In this document: one piece after another, positions 32,056 to 41,113 of the stretch
Numbering within the stretch: position 1 is the stretch's first letter
Layout: every line of letters starts with the position of its first letter
Source: Caballeronia sp. INDeC2
Lineage (GTDB): Bacteria > Pseudomonadota > Gammaproteobacteria > Burkholderiales > Burkholderiaceae
DNA: 64,000 bases
NCBI RefSeq assembly: GCF_023631325.1
Contig: NZ_JALQDG010000041.1
Span: 186,001-250,000 of the forward strand
Direction: 5' to 3'
Made by a program: the position numbers and the translations under genes
The notes under the pieces: model-generated
The model's database searches: none
What the model was told of the DNA's origin: nothing
What the model saw: the letters and a program-made list of their open reading frames with translations, nothing else

Positions 32056-33810
32056 ATGTCACTCATCGTCATCGCATTGCTCGGCGGCGTGTTCACCGTG
32101 CTGAGCCCCTGCATCCTGCCGGTCGTGCCGTTCGTATTCGCGCGCTCGGACAAGCCCTTCGTCACCGATCGCCTGCCGCTTCTCATCGGGCTCGCGGGCA
32201 CGTTCGCGCTCGTGACGGGCATCGGCGTCGCGGGTCTCGCGGGCGCCGCGCAACTGAATCAGTACGGCCGCTGGATCGCGCTCGCGACGCTTGCGTTGTT
32301 CGGCGCTGCGCTGCTGTTTCCATCGATTGCCGATCGGCTCACGCGTCCGTTGTCAACGCTCGCGGATCGCATCGCCGCGCGTTCCCGGACACAGGGCACG
32401 GCGGGCCGCATCGTTTCGTCGATGCTGCTGGGCGTGGCGACCGGGCTCTTGTGGGCGCCATGCGCAGGCCCGATCCTCGGCGTGATACTCACGGGCGCGG
32501 CCTTGCATGGCGCGAACTGGCACACGGCTGCGGCGCTTGCCGCCTATGGCGTGGGTGCGGCGAGTTCGCTCGCGGTCGCGTCGAGCCTCGGCAAGCGCGC
32601 GATGGATAGCGTCAAGCGTTCGCTCGGCATCGGCGAACATCTGCGCCGCGCGATGGGCGCACTCGTCGTATTGACCGTGGCCGCGATAGCGACGGGCCTC
32701 GACACCCGCGTGCTCGCGCATATCCCCGGCGCGCCGACGAACGGCATCGAGAGCAAGCTGGTCGGCGTGCTGAAGGCGAAGCAGACCTCGCATAATGCAC
32801 AGCAGAGCGCGCGCATCATGCGCGTATCGATGCCGGCTGCGCTTCCTGTTCAGGGCAAACTGCCATCGCTCGACGGCGCAACGGCCTGGCTCAATTCCGC
32901 GCCGCTTTCTGCCGATGCATTGCGCGGCAAGGTCGTCGTGGTCAATTTCTGGACGTACTCGTGCATCAACTGTCTGCGCACCTTGCCGTATCTCAAGACA
33001 TGGGCGCAACGTTATGGCAATGACGGCCTCGTCGTGATCGGCGTTCATACGCCCGAGTTCGGCTTCGAGCGGGACACGGGCAACGTGAAGCGTGCGCTCG
33101 CGAACCTGAACATCAAGTACCCCGTTGCCGTCGATAACGATTACGGCATCTGGCGCGCGTTCGGCAATCAATACTGGCCCGCGTTTTATATCGTCGACGC
33201 ACAAGGGCGCGTGCGCTTTCACCATTTCGGCGAAGGCGGATACCGGGAGGCAGAGAACGCGATTCGCCAGTTGCTCGCCGATAACGGCGCCACGATGACC
33301 GCACGCGATCAACAAACTGTGCAAGGCAACGGCGCTCAGGCGGCGGCCGATCCGGCGAACATCGCTTCGGACGAGACCTATGTGGGCTACAGGCAGGCGC
33401 AAGGCTTCGCGTCGCCGCAACGCGTGATGCCCGATTCCGTCGAAAGCTACACGCTGCCCGCGCGGCTCTCGCTCAACGACTGGGCGCTCGAAGGAAAGTG
33501 GAACGTGGGAGCGGAGGCGGCGACGCCGGCCGCGCCGCAAGCGCGCATTGCGTATCGCTTTCATGCACGCGATCTGCATCTCGTGCTCGGACCGACGCCG
33601 GACGGCAAGCCGGTGCGCTTTCGCGTGACGATCGATGGCGCAGCGCCCGGCGCATCGCATGGCGCGGACATCGCCGCCGACGGCAACGGCGTCGTGACGG
33701 GCGCGCGTCTTTATCAGCTCGTGCGTCAGTCGGGCGCGGTCGTCGACCGTACTTTCGAAATCGAGTTTCTCGATCCGGGCGCGCAGGCGTATAGCTTCAC
33801 CTTCGGGTGA
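32056..33810 (+). CDS. DipZ-type CcdA-thioredoxin fusion protein
   Basis: A 584-residue membrane protein. Residues 1-235 form a CcdA/DsbD-type electron-transfer domain with the SPCILPVVPFVF motif at about 17-28 and LLWAPCAGPILGVILTGAA further on, giving the two redox Cys of CcdA. A periplasmic thioredoxin domain (about 275-420) has VVVNFWTYSCINCLRTLPYL with CINC. The C-terminal 150 residues (YTLPARLSLNDWALEGKWNVG...IAYRFHARDLHLVLG) are the beta-rich DipZ C-terminal domain. It should carry electrons from cytoplasmic thioredoxin to periplasmic targets. ATG 32056 was chosen since the CcdA domain starts there; an upstream in-frame ATG would add an unlikely Cys/Pro-rich lead. A terminator follows the gene. 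Confidence 0.9.
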   Translation: MSLIVIALLGGVFTVLSPCILPVVPFVFARSDKPFVTDRLPLLIGLAGTFALVTGIGVAGLAGAAQLNQYGRWIALATLALFGAALLFPSIADRLTRPLSTLADRIAARSRTQGTAGRIVSSMLLGVATGLLWAPCAGPILGVILTGAALHGANWHTAAALAAYGVGAASSLAVASSLGKRAMDSVKRSLGIGEHLRRAMGALVVLTVAAIATGLDTRVLAHIPGAPTNGIESKLVGVLKAKQTSHNAQQSARIMRVSMPAALPVQGKLPSLDGATAWLNSAPLSADALRGKVVVVNFWTYSCINCLRTLPYLKTWAQRYGNDGLVVIGVHTPEFGFERDTGNVKRALANLNIKYPVAVDNDYGIWRAFGNQYWPAFYIVDAQGRVRFHHFGEGGYREAENAIRQLLADNGATMTARDQQTVQGNGAQAAADPANIASDETYVGYRQAQGFASPQRVMPDSVESYTLPARLSLNDWALEGKWNVGAEAATPAAPQARIAYRFHARDLHLVLGPTPDGKPVRFRVTIDGAAPGASHGADIAADGNGVVTGARLYQLVRQSGAVVDRTFEIEFLDPGAQAYSFTFG

Positions 33811-34192
33811 TTCGCTTGCTAAATTTCTCGTTCGACGCCGCGCCGGATGCGCGGCGTTTTCGCTTTTAACATCAGAAAAAGTCATGCAGACGGCTCAAGC
33901 TAGGTGCATTCCCTAGCGTCGCTTTCGAAAGCTTGCGTGGCGCGCATCGTTCACGCGTACGCCCTTTACCCGCAAAGCCACGTCGGCTCTGGCTCTGCGG
34001 TGCTCGCGCAGCGCTGCACCATTCTCGAGCGGCTTCTGCAATGCTTCGATGCATTACCAGAAGTATCGGAAAGTGCTCAGAAAATGTCGGTGGGTGATCG
34101 AAATTGGCCATGTACGCTTCATTCAACGCAAAGAACGCCGGGATGTTCCGGCAGCGACATATCCATTTTTTTTCTGCTAGGTGGAATGACCG
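33811..34192. other. Intergenic region between dipZ-like gene and proV
   Basis: 382 bases with the terminator at 33835-33860 and no supported gene. A lower-GC stretch at about 34080-34180 should hold the proV promoter. No palindrome was noticed. Confidence 0.45.
33835..33860 (+). terminator. Rho-independent terminator after the DipZ-type gene
   Basis: ACGCCGCGC (33835-33843) pairs perfectly with GCGCGGCGT (33849-33857) around a 5-base loop, followed by TTT and a T-rich stretch. Confidence 0.88.
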
Positions 34193-35479
34193 ATGATTCC
34201 CAACCTGACGCTCGCACCGAACGACGTCACGAATCCGCTTCCCGCGCAGTCGGGAAACGTATCGACGGCCCGATCGGTTACGGCATCACAGACCGAGATA
34301 CTCACGGTCAAGAATCTTTCGAAGATCTTTGGCGCGAAGCCGGAACGCGCTCAGGCGCTATTGGAACAAGGCCTCGGCCGCAACGAAATCTTCGCGCAGA
34401 CGGGCAACATGGTCGCCGTCGACGATGTCAGCCTCGCCGTCAACGCAGGCGAGATCTTCGTCATCATGGGCCTGTCCGGTTCTGGCAAATCGACGCTCGT
34501 GCGTCTGCTCAACCGCTTGATCGAGCCGACGTCGGGACAAGTGATCCTCGAAGGCCGCGACATCGCGCCGATGAGCACGCCCGAACTGCGCGCCGTGCGC
34601 CGCGAAAAAATGGCGATGGTGTTCCAGTCTTTCGCGCTGCTGCCGAATCGCTCCGTCATCGACAACATCGCTTATGGTCTCGAAGTCGCGGGCAAGAAGA
34701 AAGCGGATCGTTATGAAGTCGCACGCGCCGCGTTGACACGCGTCGGTCTCGCTTCGTACGAGAAGCTGTTGCCGAGCGAACTGTCGGGCGGCATGCAACA
34801 GCGCGTCGGCCTGGCTCGTGCGCTCGCGGTGAATCCTTCCGTGCTGTTGATGGACGAGGCATTCTCCGCGCTCGATCCGCTCATCCGCTTCGAGATGCAG
34901 AACGAGTTGCTGCGCTTGCAGAAGGAAGAACGGCGCACGATCGTTTTCATCTCGCACGATATCGAAGAAGCGGTGAAGATCGGCGGGCGCATCGGCATCA
35001 TGAAAGACGGCCGCCTGATTCAAGTGGGCACGCCGGCCGAACTCATCCAGTCGCCCGCAGATGACTACGTACGCGACTTCTTCCGCAACGTCGATGTCTC
35101 GCGCTTCCTCGAAGCATCGAGCCTGATGACGAAAGTCGAGCGCGGTCTCATCGCGTGCAACACGAGCGCGCCGTCGGAGCGCTATCTGAACAGCCTGATC
35201 GACAGCGGCGCCGAGTGCGGATACGTCTGCGACGAGGCGGGGCGTTATCAAGGCTGCGTGACGCCCGCATCGCTGCACAAGAGCGGCAACCGGCCGATCA
35301 GAGATGCGTTGCTTCGCGATGTCGCGGCGGTCCCGCTGACCGCCGATCTTCATCAACTCGCGAATATTGCGCTCGGCCAGCAGCACGACGTGCCGGTCAC
35401 CGACGAACAGGGCAGACTCGCGGGCGTGGTGTCGTGCCGCACGATTCTCAAGCAGGTCATGGAGCGGAGGGCAGCATGA
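34193..35479 (+). CDS. proV: Betaine/proline-type ABC transporter ATP-binding protein
   Basis: A 428-residue ATPase of the ProV/OpuAA class. The N-terminal IFGAKPERAQALLEQGLGRNEI segment is typical of ProV. Walker A is GLSGSGKSTLV, the Q-loop is in MVFQSFALLPNRSV, the signature is LSGGMQQRVGLARALAV, Walker B is VLLMDEAFSALDP and the switch His is in FISHDIEEAVKIGG. The C-terminal part (about 290-425) carries two CBS-like repeats that in relatives respond to ionic strength or ligand. Its stop overlaps the permease start (ATGA). In this context, beside betaine-degrading-type enzymes, the transporter more likely supplies carbon and nitrogen than osmoprotection. Confidence 0.93.
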   Translation: MIPNLTLAPNDVTNPLPAQSGNVSTARSVTASQTEILTVKNLSKIFGAKPERAQALLEQGLGRNEIFAQTGNMVAVDDVSLAVNAGEIFVIMGLSGSGKSTLVRLLNRLIEPTSGQVILEGRDIAPMSTPELRAVRREKMAMVFQSFALLPNRSVIDNIAYGLEVAGKKKADRYEVARAALTRVGLASYEKLLPSELSGGMQQRVGLARALAVNPSVLLMDEAFSALDPLIRFEMQNELLRLQKEERRTIVFISHDIEEAVKIGGRIGIMKDGRLIQVGTPAELIQSPADDYVRDFFRNVDVSRFLEASSLMTKVERGLIACNTSAPSERYLNSLIDSGAECGYVCDEAGRYQGCVTPASLHKSGNRPIRDALLRDVAAVPLTADLHQLANIALGQQHDVPVTDEQGRLAGVVSCRTILKQVMERRAA

Positions 35480-36366
35480 ATTCCTCGATCTTTGGAAAGT
35501 TTGCCGAAGATGCAGTCAACTTTCTTTTCTCGCACTTTCGCGGCGGTTTCGACGCATTTTCGGCCGCGCTCGGCGCGGTCGTCAAGCTGCTCGAAGATGG
35601 CCTCGGCGCAGTGCCGTTTATCGCGATGCTCGTGATTCTCATGGCGCTCGCGCTGTGGAGAAGAGGTGTCGTGTTCGCGGTGTTCGTCGGTGCGGCGCTC
35701 TATGTGATCGACTACATGGGCCTTTGGGCGCAGACGGTTTCGACGCTCGCGCTCGTCGTCGCGGCGACGTTCTTCAGTCTCGTGATCGGGGTGCCGCTCG
35801 GCATCTGGGGTGCACGCAACAGGCGTGTGGAAGTCGTGCTGCGTTCCCTGCTCGACTTCATGCAGACGATGCCCGCGTTCGTCTATCTGATTCCCGCGGT
35901 CATTCTGTTCGGCCTCGGACGCGTGCCCGCAGTGATCGCGACGATCGTCTTCGCGATGCCGCCGGTCGTGCGCCTGACCACCCTCGGCATCCGCCAGGTG
36001 CGTGAGGAATTGCTCGAAGCAGGCCGCTCGTTCGGCAGCACGGATGCGCAACTGCTCTGGAAAATTCAGTTGCCGAATGCACTGCCTTCGATCATGGCGG
36101 GCGTGAACCAGACGATCATGATGGCCCTGTCGATGGTGGTGGTCGCTTCGATGATCGGCGCGGGCGGGCTCGGCGAATATGTGCTGAGCGGCATTCAGCG
36201 GCTCGATATCGGCATCGGCTTCGAAGGCGGACTCGGCGTAGTTCTGCTCGCGATCATTCTCGACCGATTGACGGAAAGTTTCGGCGTGAAGTCGAAGAAG
36301 TCGAAGAAGAAAGTCATCTCCACGCCGGTTGAGCCCGCCGCGGCCGGAAACACAGCTCAGACCTGA
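35476..36366 (+). CDS. proW: Betaine/proline-type ABC transporter permease
   Basis: A 296-residue permease of the ProW/OpuAB class. About six membrane helices; the conserved EAA loop is GRSFGSTDAQLLWKIQLPNALPSIMAGVNQTIMMALSMVV, and YLIPAVILFGLGRVPAVIATIVFAMPPVVRLTTLGIRQV precedes it. The C-terminus is lysine-rich (KSKKSKKK). The ATG at 35476 has GGAGG five bases upstream and overlaps the stop of proV, so the two are translationally coupled. The binding protein gene follows after 57 bases. Confidence 0.93.
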   Translation: MNSSIFGKFAEDAVNFLFSHFRGGFDAFSAALGAVVKLLEDGLGAVPFIAMLVILMALALWRRGVVFAVFVGAALYVIDYMGLWAQTVSTLALVVAATFFSLVIGVPLGIWGARNRRVEVVLRSLLDFMQTMPAFVYLIPAVILFGLGRVPAVIATIVFAMPPVVRLTTLGIRQVREELLEAGRSFGSTDAQLLWKIQLPNALPSIMAGVNQTIMMALSMVVVASMIGAGGLGEYVLSGIQRLDIGIGFEGGLGVVLLAIILDRLTESFGVKSKKSKKKVISTPVEPAAAGNTAQT

Positions 36367-36423
36367 GCGTCACAGCGTCGACCAAACATTAATACTGAAT
36401 CATTATTAGATACGGAGTACGAA

Positions 36424-37305
36424 ATGAATAGCAGCTTCATAAGATCCATGATCGTCAAGATCGTGACGCCGGCCATCGTGGCGCTCGGGGCCGGTGCTAC
36501 TCCGGCGATCTCGGCCGAGCCGATCAAGATCGCCGTCACGAATTGGGCCGACGTGCTCGCGGTCGCGAACGTCGCGAAGTACGTGCTCGAAACGAAGCTC
36601 CAGCAGCCCGTGCAGTTCGTTCAGGCGGATATCGGCATCCAGTATCAGGGCGTGTCGCGCGGCGATCTCGATATCATGGTCGGCGGATGGCTGCCGGTGA
36701 CGCACGGTCAGTATGTGGCGCGCTACAAGGACACGCTCGACGACGTCGGCATCATCTACACGGGCGGCAAGAACGGCTGGGCGGTGCCCGCGTATGTGCC
36801 GGAGTCGCAGCTTTCGTCGATCGAAGACCTGAAGAAGCCCGAGGTGCAGAAGCAGCTCAACGGCGTGATCCAGGGCATCGAGCCGGGCGGCGGTCTCATG
36901 CAGGCGTCGGAGAGAACGATCAAGGCTTATGACCTGTCGGGCTACAAGCTGCAATCCTCGAGCGAGGCGGGCATGCTCGCCTCCGTGCAGCGCGCGTATG
37001 GATCGAAGCAATGGATCGTCGCGACCGTATGGAGCCCGCATTGGCTGTTCCAGAAGTGGCAGATGCGCTATCTGAAGGACCCGAAGGGCACGCTCGGCGG
37101 CGAAGAGCAAATTCACGCCTTCGCATCGAAACAGTTCGCGACCAAGTTTCCGCGCGCGGATGTACTCTTCAAGCACTACAAGCTGACTCTCGCGGATGTC
37201 GAGGCAATCGAATTCGAAGGCAATTCGACCAACGATTACGCGACGGCCGCGAAGAAGTTCGTCGACGCGCATCCGGACAAAGTGAAGGCGTGGCTCGCGC
37301 AGTGA
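36424..37305 (+). CDS. proX: Betaine-type substrate-binding protein of the ABC transporter
   Basis: A 293-residue periplasmic protein of the OpuAC/ProX family. Signal peptide about residues 1-27 ending AISA|EP. Mature sequence starts IKIAVTNWADVLAVANVAKYVLETKLQQPVQF; GDLDIMVGGWLPVTHGQYVARYKD and WIVATVWSPHWLFQKWQMRYLKDP are family landmarks, rich in Trp and Tyr that form the aromatic cage for a quaternary ammonium group. This fits a betaine ligand. GGAG lies six bases before the ATG. Last transporter gene, 56 bases ahead of the DapA-family lyase, probably in one operon with it. Confidence 0.93.
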   Translation: MNSSFIRSMIVKIVTPAIVALGAGATPAISAEPIKIAVTNWADVLAVANVAKYVLETKLQQPVQFVQADIGIQYQGVSRGDLDIMVGGWLPVTHGQYVARYKDTLDDVGIIYTGGKNGWAVPAYVPESQLSSIEDLKKPEVQKQLNGVIQGIEPGGGLMQASERTIKAYDLSGYKLQSSSEAGMLASVQRAYGSKQWIVATVWSPHWLFQKWQMRYLKDPKGTLGGEEQIHAFASKQFATKFPRADVLFKHYKLTLADVEAIEFEGNSTNDYATAAKKFVDAHPDKVKAWLAQ

Positions 37306-37360
37306 AGCCGGGCGCGTATCGCGCATGAGCACACATCCTCCATTCATCAGAGAGACAAAC

Positions 37361-38248
37361 ATGAGCTTCGAAGGCGTACATACTCCGCTCGTCACCCCGT
37401 TCAAGGCCGACGGCGAAATCGATCACGACATGCTTGGCAAGCACGCCGCCAGTCTCGTGGGCCGCGTAGCGGGAATGGGCGTCGGGGGCACTACCGGCGA
37501 GTACTACGCGCTCAGCTTCGACGAGCGCGTGAAGACGTTCGATACGGTGGCGTCCGCGGTCGGCGGAAAGACGTATCTCACCGCCGGCATCAACGCGACC
37601 ACGACGAAGGAAGTCCTGCGTATCGGACACGAAGCGAAGCGCGCGGGCTACGACGCGTTGCTCATCGCCGCGCCGTATTACGTGCAGCCGACGCAGGAAG
37701 AGTTGCTCGATCACCTGTTGAAGATCGATGATGCGCTCGACATGCCGATCATGCTCTACAACTTCCCCGCACGCACCGGCACGGCTATCGGCGATGAAGT
37801 GCTCGACAAGCTGCTCGCGCGTCCCAACTTCGCGGCGATGAAGGAAAGCACCGGTGATATCGCGCATCTGCATCATCTCGCGACGCATCTGCCGGAACGC
37901 TTCGTTCTCAGTTGCGGCATGGACGATCAGGCGCTCGAATTCTTTGCGTGGGGCGTGCGAAGCTGGGTCGCCGGTGCATCGAACTTTCTGCCCGAGGCGC
38001 ATACCGATTTGCTCGAAGCATGCGTGAAACGCGGCGATTTCAACGCTGGCCGCAAGCTGATGACGCAATTGCTTCCGGTGCTCGAACTGCTGGAGCGCAG
38101 CGGCAAGTTCATCCAGTATGTGCGTTACGGATGCGAGCTCGCGGGCACGCGCGTCGGCAACGCGCGCGCGCCGCTCGGCACACTCAACGACGAAGAGCGC
38201 AGTGCCTTCGCGAAGATCGTTCAACCTTTGCTGCGCAACGCTCAGTAA
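37361..38248 (+). CDS. DapA-family lyase/deaminase in a betaine-type catabolic operon
   Basis: A 295-residue class I Schiff-base enzyme of the DHDPS/NAL family. GGTTGEYY near residue 45, the catalytic Tyr133 in YNFPARTG and the Schiff-base Lys161 in AAMKESTGD fall at the same numbers as in E. coli DapA. The enzyme is therefore probably active, but its substrate is not set by sequence. It lies between a ProVWX-type betaine transporter and a DAO-family flavoprotein plus aldehyde dehydrogenase. In hydroxyproline breakdown, a DapA-family deaminase acts between those same enzyme types, giving ketoglutarate semialdehyde, so that role is proposed. The sequence does not resemble 5-dehydro-4-deoxyglucarate dehydratase. 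ATG 37361 was preferred over an in-frame ATG at 37325. Confidence 0.85.
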   Translation: MSFEGVHTPLVTPFKADGEIDHDMLGKHAASLVGRVAGMGVGGTTGEYYALSFDERVKTFDTVASAVGGKTYLTAGINATTTKEVLRIGHEAKRAGYDALLIAAPYYVQPTQEELLDHLLKIDDALDMPIMLYNFPARTGTAIGDEVLDKLLARPNFAAMKESTGDIAHLHHLATHLPERFVLSCGMDDQALEFFAWGVRSWVAGASNFLPEAHTDLLEACVKRGDFNAGRKLMTQLLPVLELLERSGKFIQYVRYGCELAGTRVGNARAPLGTLNDEERSAFAKIVQPLLRNAQ

Positions 38249-38253
38249 CGTGA

Positions 38254-39585
38254 ATGGCCTCGAAACTGGACTTCATGCGGTTTCCCGCGCCCGATGGCGT
38301 GAACGGCTGGTGGGAGAGCATGCCGCCCGCCGCGCCCGCCAGAAGCGTGACGGGCGAAGCGCGCTTCGACTTCGTGGTGGTCGGTGGCGGCATTACCGGA
38401 TTGTGCGCGGCGCGGCGGCTTGCCGAACTCGCGCCGGATGCATCGATCGCGCTCGTCGAAGCAGACCGCATCGGGCGCTCCACAGCGGGGCGCAATTCCG
38501 GCTTTTTCGTCGATTTGCCGCATGACATCAGCAGCGAAAGTTATTCGCGCAGTGTCGAGGCCGACAAGGCGGACGTGCGCTTGCAACGACATGGCATCGG
38601 CTATGTGCGCGACACGGTGAAGGCAAACGGTATCGATTGCGATTGGCGCGATGACGGAAAGTATCACGCGTCGGTGAACAAGAAAGGCCATGCGGCGCTG
38701 ACTCATTTCGCGGATGGACTCGCGCGCATCGACGAACCCTGCGAGTGGCTCGACGAATCCGCGATCGCCAGCGTGACCGGCACACGCTTCTATCAAAGCG
38801 CACTCTTCACGCCGGGATGCAGCACGGTGCAGCCGGCGGCGCTCATGCGCGGCCTCGCCGCGACGCAGCCGTCGAACGTGATGGTCTTCGAGCTGAGCGC
38901 CGTGAAGGGCATGGAAACGCGCGGGCCGACGAAGCGTCTCAACTTCGCGAACGGCGCGATCGAGGCGAAGCGCGTCGTACTGTGCACCAATGCATATGCG
39001 GCGACGTTCGGCGGTCATCCGAACGGCCTGCTGCCGGTCTACACGTTCGCGTCGATGTCGCGCGTCATGACCGACAACGAGATCGCAAGGCTCGGCGGCA
39101 TGAATTCCTGGGCGCTCATTCCGGCCGATCCGATGGGCACCACCGTGCGCCGCCTCGCGACGAACCGTATTTGCGTACGTAACCATTTCGCGTTCCGGCC
39201 GAACCTTTCGGTATCGGACGGCGATCTCGCGAAAGCGAAACATCTGCATCAACGCTCGTTCGACCGGCGCTTTCCGATGCTCGACGAGGTCGAGTTGCAA
39301 CACACATGGGGCGGCGCGCTGTGCCTCTCGGCGAACAACGGCGCGCTCTTCGGCCAACGCGAAGATGGCGTCTTCGAAGCAGTGGGCTGCAACGGACTCG
39401 GCCTGAGCCGCGGATCGGCGGCGGGCAAGCTCATCGCCGAACACGCGCTCGGGCAATCGAACGAACTGATCGATCAACTGCTGAAACAGCCGCATCCGCG
39501 TTCTCTGCCGATGCGGCCGATCGCGGATGTCGCGGTATCGGCGGCAATCTGGATGAAGGAATTCTCGGCGGGGGCCGAACTTTGA
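38254..39585 (+). CDS. DAO-family FAD-dependent oxidoreductase
   Basis: A 443-residue flavoprotein of the D-amino-acid-oxidase-like fold (PuuB/DadA group). The FAD-binding Rossmann loop FVVVGGGITGLCAARRL lies at about residues 40-56, followed by the IALVEADRIGRSTAGRNSG stretch. VVLCTNAYAATFGGHPNGLLPVYTFASMSRVM and the C-terminal FEAVGCNGLGLSRGSAAGKLIAEHA complete the family pattern. Such enzymes oxidise secondary or primary amines, including D-hydroxyproline, sarcosine-like compounds and glutamylputrescine. It starts 5 bases after the DapA-family stop and ends 17 bases before the aldehyde dehydrogenase, so all three are in one operon. Confidence 0.9.
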   Translation: MASKLDFMRFPAPDGVNGWWESMPPAAPARSVTGEARFDFVVVGGGITGLCAARRLAELAPDASIALVEADRIGRSTAGRNSGFFVDLPHDISSESYSRSVEADKADVRLQRHGIGYVRDTVKANGIDCDWRDDGKYHASVNKKGHAALTHFADGLARIDEPCEWLDESAIASVTGTRFYQSALFTPGCSTVQPAALMRGLAATQPSNVMVFELSAVKGMETRGPTKRLNFANGAIEAKRVVLCTNAYAATFGGHPNGLLPVYTFASMSRVMTDNEIARLGGMNSWALIPADPMGTTVRRLATNRICVRNHFAFRPNLSVSDGDLAKAKHLHQRSFDRRFPMLDEVELQHTWGGALCLSANNGALFGQREDGVFEAVGCNGLGLSRGSAAGKLIAEHALGQSNELIDQLLKQPHPRSLPMRPIADVAVSAAIWMKEFSAGAEL

Positions 39586-39602
39586 ATCTGAGAGGACATG
39601 AC

Positions 39603-41096
39603 ATGACGACGCATGAGGAATGGAAACGTCAGGCAGAACATCTGTCGCTCGACGGCCGCGCATTCATCGCGGGAGCACGCTGCAATGCCGTATCGAATGA
39701 AACGTTCGATACGCTGAATCCTTCCACCGGCAAGGTGCTCACGGAGATCGCGAAGTGCGACGCGAAGGACATCGACCGCGCGGTCGTCGCGGCGCGCAAG
39801 GCGTTCGAGTCGGGCGTGTGGTCGAAGGCCGCGCCCTCGCAGAGAAAGGCGGTCCTGCAGCGCCTCGCGCAACTCATCGACGACAACGCCGAAGAGCTCG
39901 CCCTGCTCGAAGCGCTCGAAGCGGGCAAGCCGATCAGCGAATGCATGGGGCTCGACATCCCCGAATCGGCGGCGTGCATCCGCTGGCATGCAGAGGTAAC
40001 GGACAAGCGTTACGACGCGCTCTCGCCGTCGGGGCCGAGCGTCGTGAGCATGATCACGCGCGAGCCGATCGGCGTCGTCGGCGCGGTGCTGCCGTGGAAT
40101 TTTCCCGCGCTGATGCTCGCGTGGAAGATCGGGCCGGCGCTGTCGGTGGGCAACAGCGTCATCGTGAAGCCGGCGGAGCAAACATCGCTTTCGACGCTGC
40201 GCATCGCCGATCTCGCACTCGAAGCAGGCGTGCCGCCCGGCGTGTTAAGCGTCGTGACGGGCTTCGGCGAAAGCGCGGGTCAGGCGCTCGGCACGCATGC
40301 GGATGTCGATCTCATCGCGTTCACGGGTTCGACCGAAACCGGCAAGCGCTTCCTGCGTTATTCCGCCGATACGAACCTGAAGCGCGTCGTGCTCGAATGC
40401 GGCGGAAAGAATCCGCAAGTCGTGTTGCCCGATGTCGCCAATCTCGATGCCGTCGCGGAGCAGGCCGTCGCCGCCGCGTTCTGGAACATGGGCGAGAACT
40501 GCAGCGCGGGCTCGCGCATTCTCGTTCACACGAGCCAGAAGGACGAACTGCTGCAAAAGGTGCAGGCCGTGCTCGAAGGATGGAAAACCGGCGATCCGCT
40601 CGATCCCGATGTCAAGCTCGGCTCGCTCATCGAAGAAGCGCATTACCGCAAGGTGCTCGGCCATATCGAGAAGGCGAAGGCGGAGGGCGCGCGCGTCGCG
40701 AGCGGCGGTCATGCGACGCTGACGGAAACGGGCGGCTGGTTCGTCGAGCCGACCATCTTCGACAATGTCACGCCGGAGATGAGCATCGCGCGCGACGAGG
40801 TCTTCGGCCCGGTCGTCTGCTTTATCGAATATGCTGATGTCGACGAGGCCGTGCGCATCGCGAACGATACGTGCTACGGACTCGCGGCATCGCTGTGGAC
40901 CGACAACGTGAACCAGGCGCATAAAGTCGCGGCGCGCATTCGCGCGGGCACCGTGACCGTGAACTGCTTCGGCGAGGGCGATCTCTCGACACCCTTCGGG
41001 GGCTTCAAGCAGTCCGGTTTCGGCGGACGCGACAAGTCGGTCTACGCGCACGACCAATATTGCGAGCTGAAGACGACCTGGCTGAAGCTCGACTGA
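39603..41096 (+). CDS. Aldehyde dehydrogenase (PuuC/betaine-aldehyde type)
   Basis: A 497-residue NAD(P)-dependent aldehyde dehydrogenase. Landmarks are GVVGAVLPWNFPALMLAWKIGPAL, KPAEQTSLS, FTGSTETGKRFL, the general base in VLECGGKNPQVV, and the nucleophile in MGENCSAGSRILVH, then DEVFGPVVCFIEY and TPFGGFKQSGFGGRDKS. All catalytic residues are present. The sequence is of the group that includes PuuC and other semialdehyde dehydrogenases. In this operon the likely substrate is an amine-derived or keto-semialdehyde produced by the flavoprotein or the DapA-family enzyme. Starts 17 bases after the flavoprotein, with AGAGGA upstream; the next gene starts 17 bases after its stop. Confidence 0.93.
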   Translation: MTTHEEWKRQAEHLSLDGRAFIAGARCNAVSNETFDTLNPSTGKVLTEIAKCDAKDIDRAVVAARKAFESGVWSKAAPSQRKAVLQRLAQLIDDNAEELALLEALEAGKPISECMGLDIPESAACIRWHAEVTDKRYDALSPSGPSVVSMITREPIGVVGAVLPWNFPALMLAWKIGPALSVGNSVIVKPAEQTSLSTLRIADLALEAGVPPGVLSVVTGFGESAGQALGTHADVDLIAFTGSTETGKRFLRYSADTNLKRVVLECGGKNPQVVLPDVANLDAVAEQAVAAAFWNMGENCSAGSRILVHTSQKDELLQKVQAVLEGWKTGDPLDPDVKLGSLIEEAHYRKVLGHIEKAKAEGARVASGGHATLTETGGWFVEPTIFDNVTPEMSIARDEVFGPVVCFIEYADVDEAVRIANDTCYGLAASLWTDNVNQAHKVAARIRAGTVTVNCFGEGDLSTPFGGFKQSGFGGRDKSVYAHDQYCELKTTWLKLD

Positions 41097-41113
41097 TCAT
41101 CGGACGAGGCAAC

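Noticed and set aside
32353..33885. 510-codon reverse frame opposite the DipZ-type gene
   Set aside because: No domain, and the opposite strand shows CcdA and thioredoxin motifs.
37361..38248. 5-dehydro-4-deoxyglucarate dehydratase (KdgD) for the DapA-family gene, which would complete the aldarate route
   Set aside because: The sequence (YNFPARTG, AAMKESTGD) is of the DHDPS/NAL type and lies inside the betaine-type operon, not the aldarate locus.
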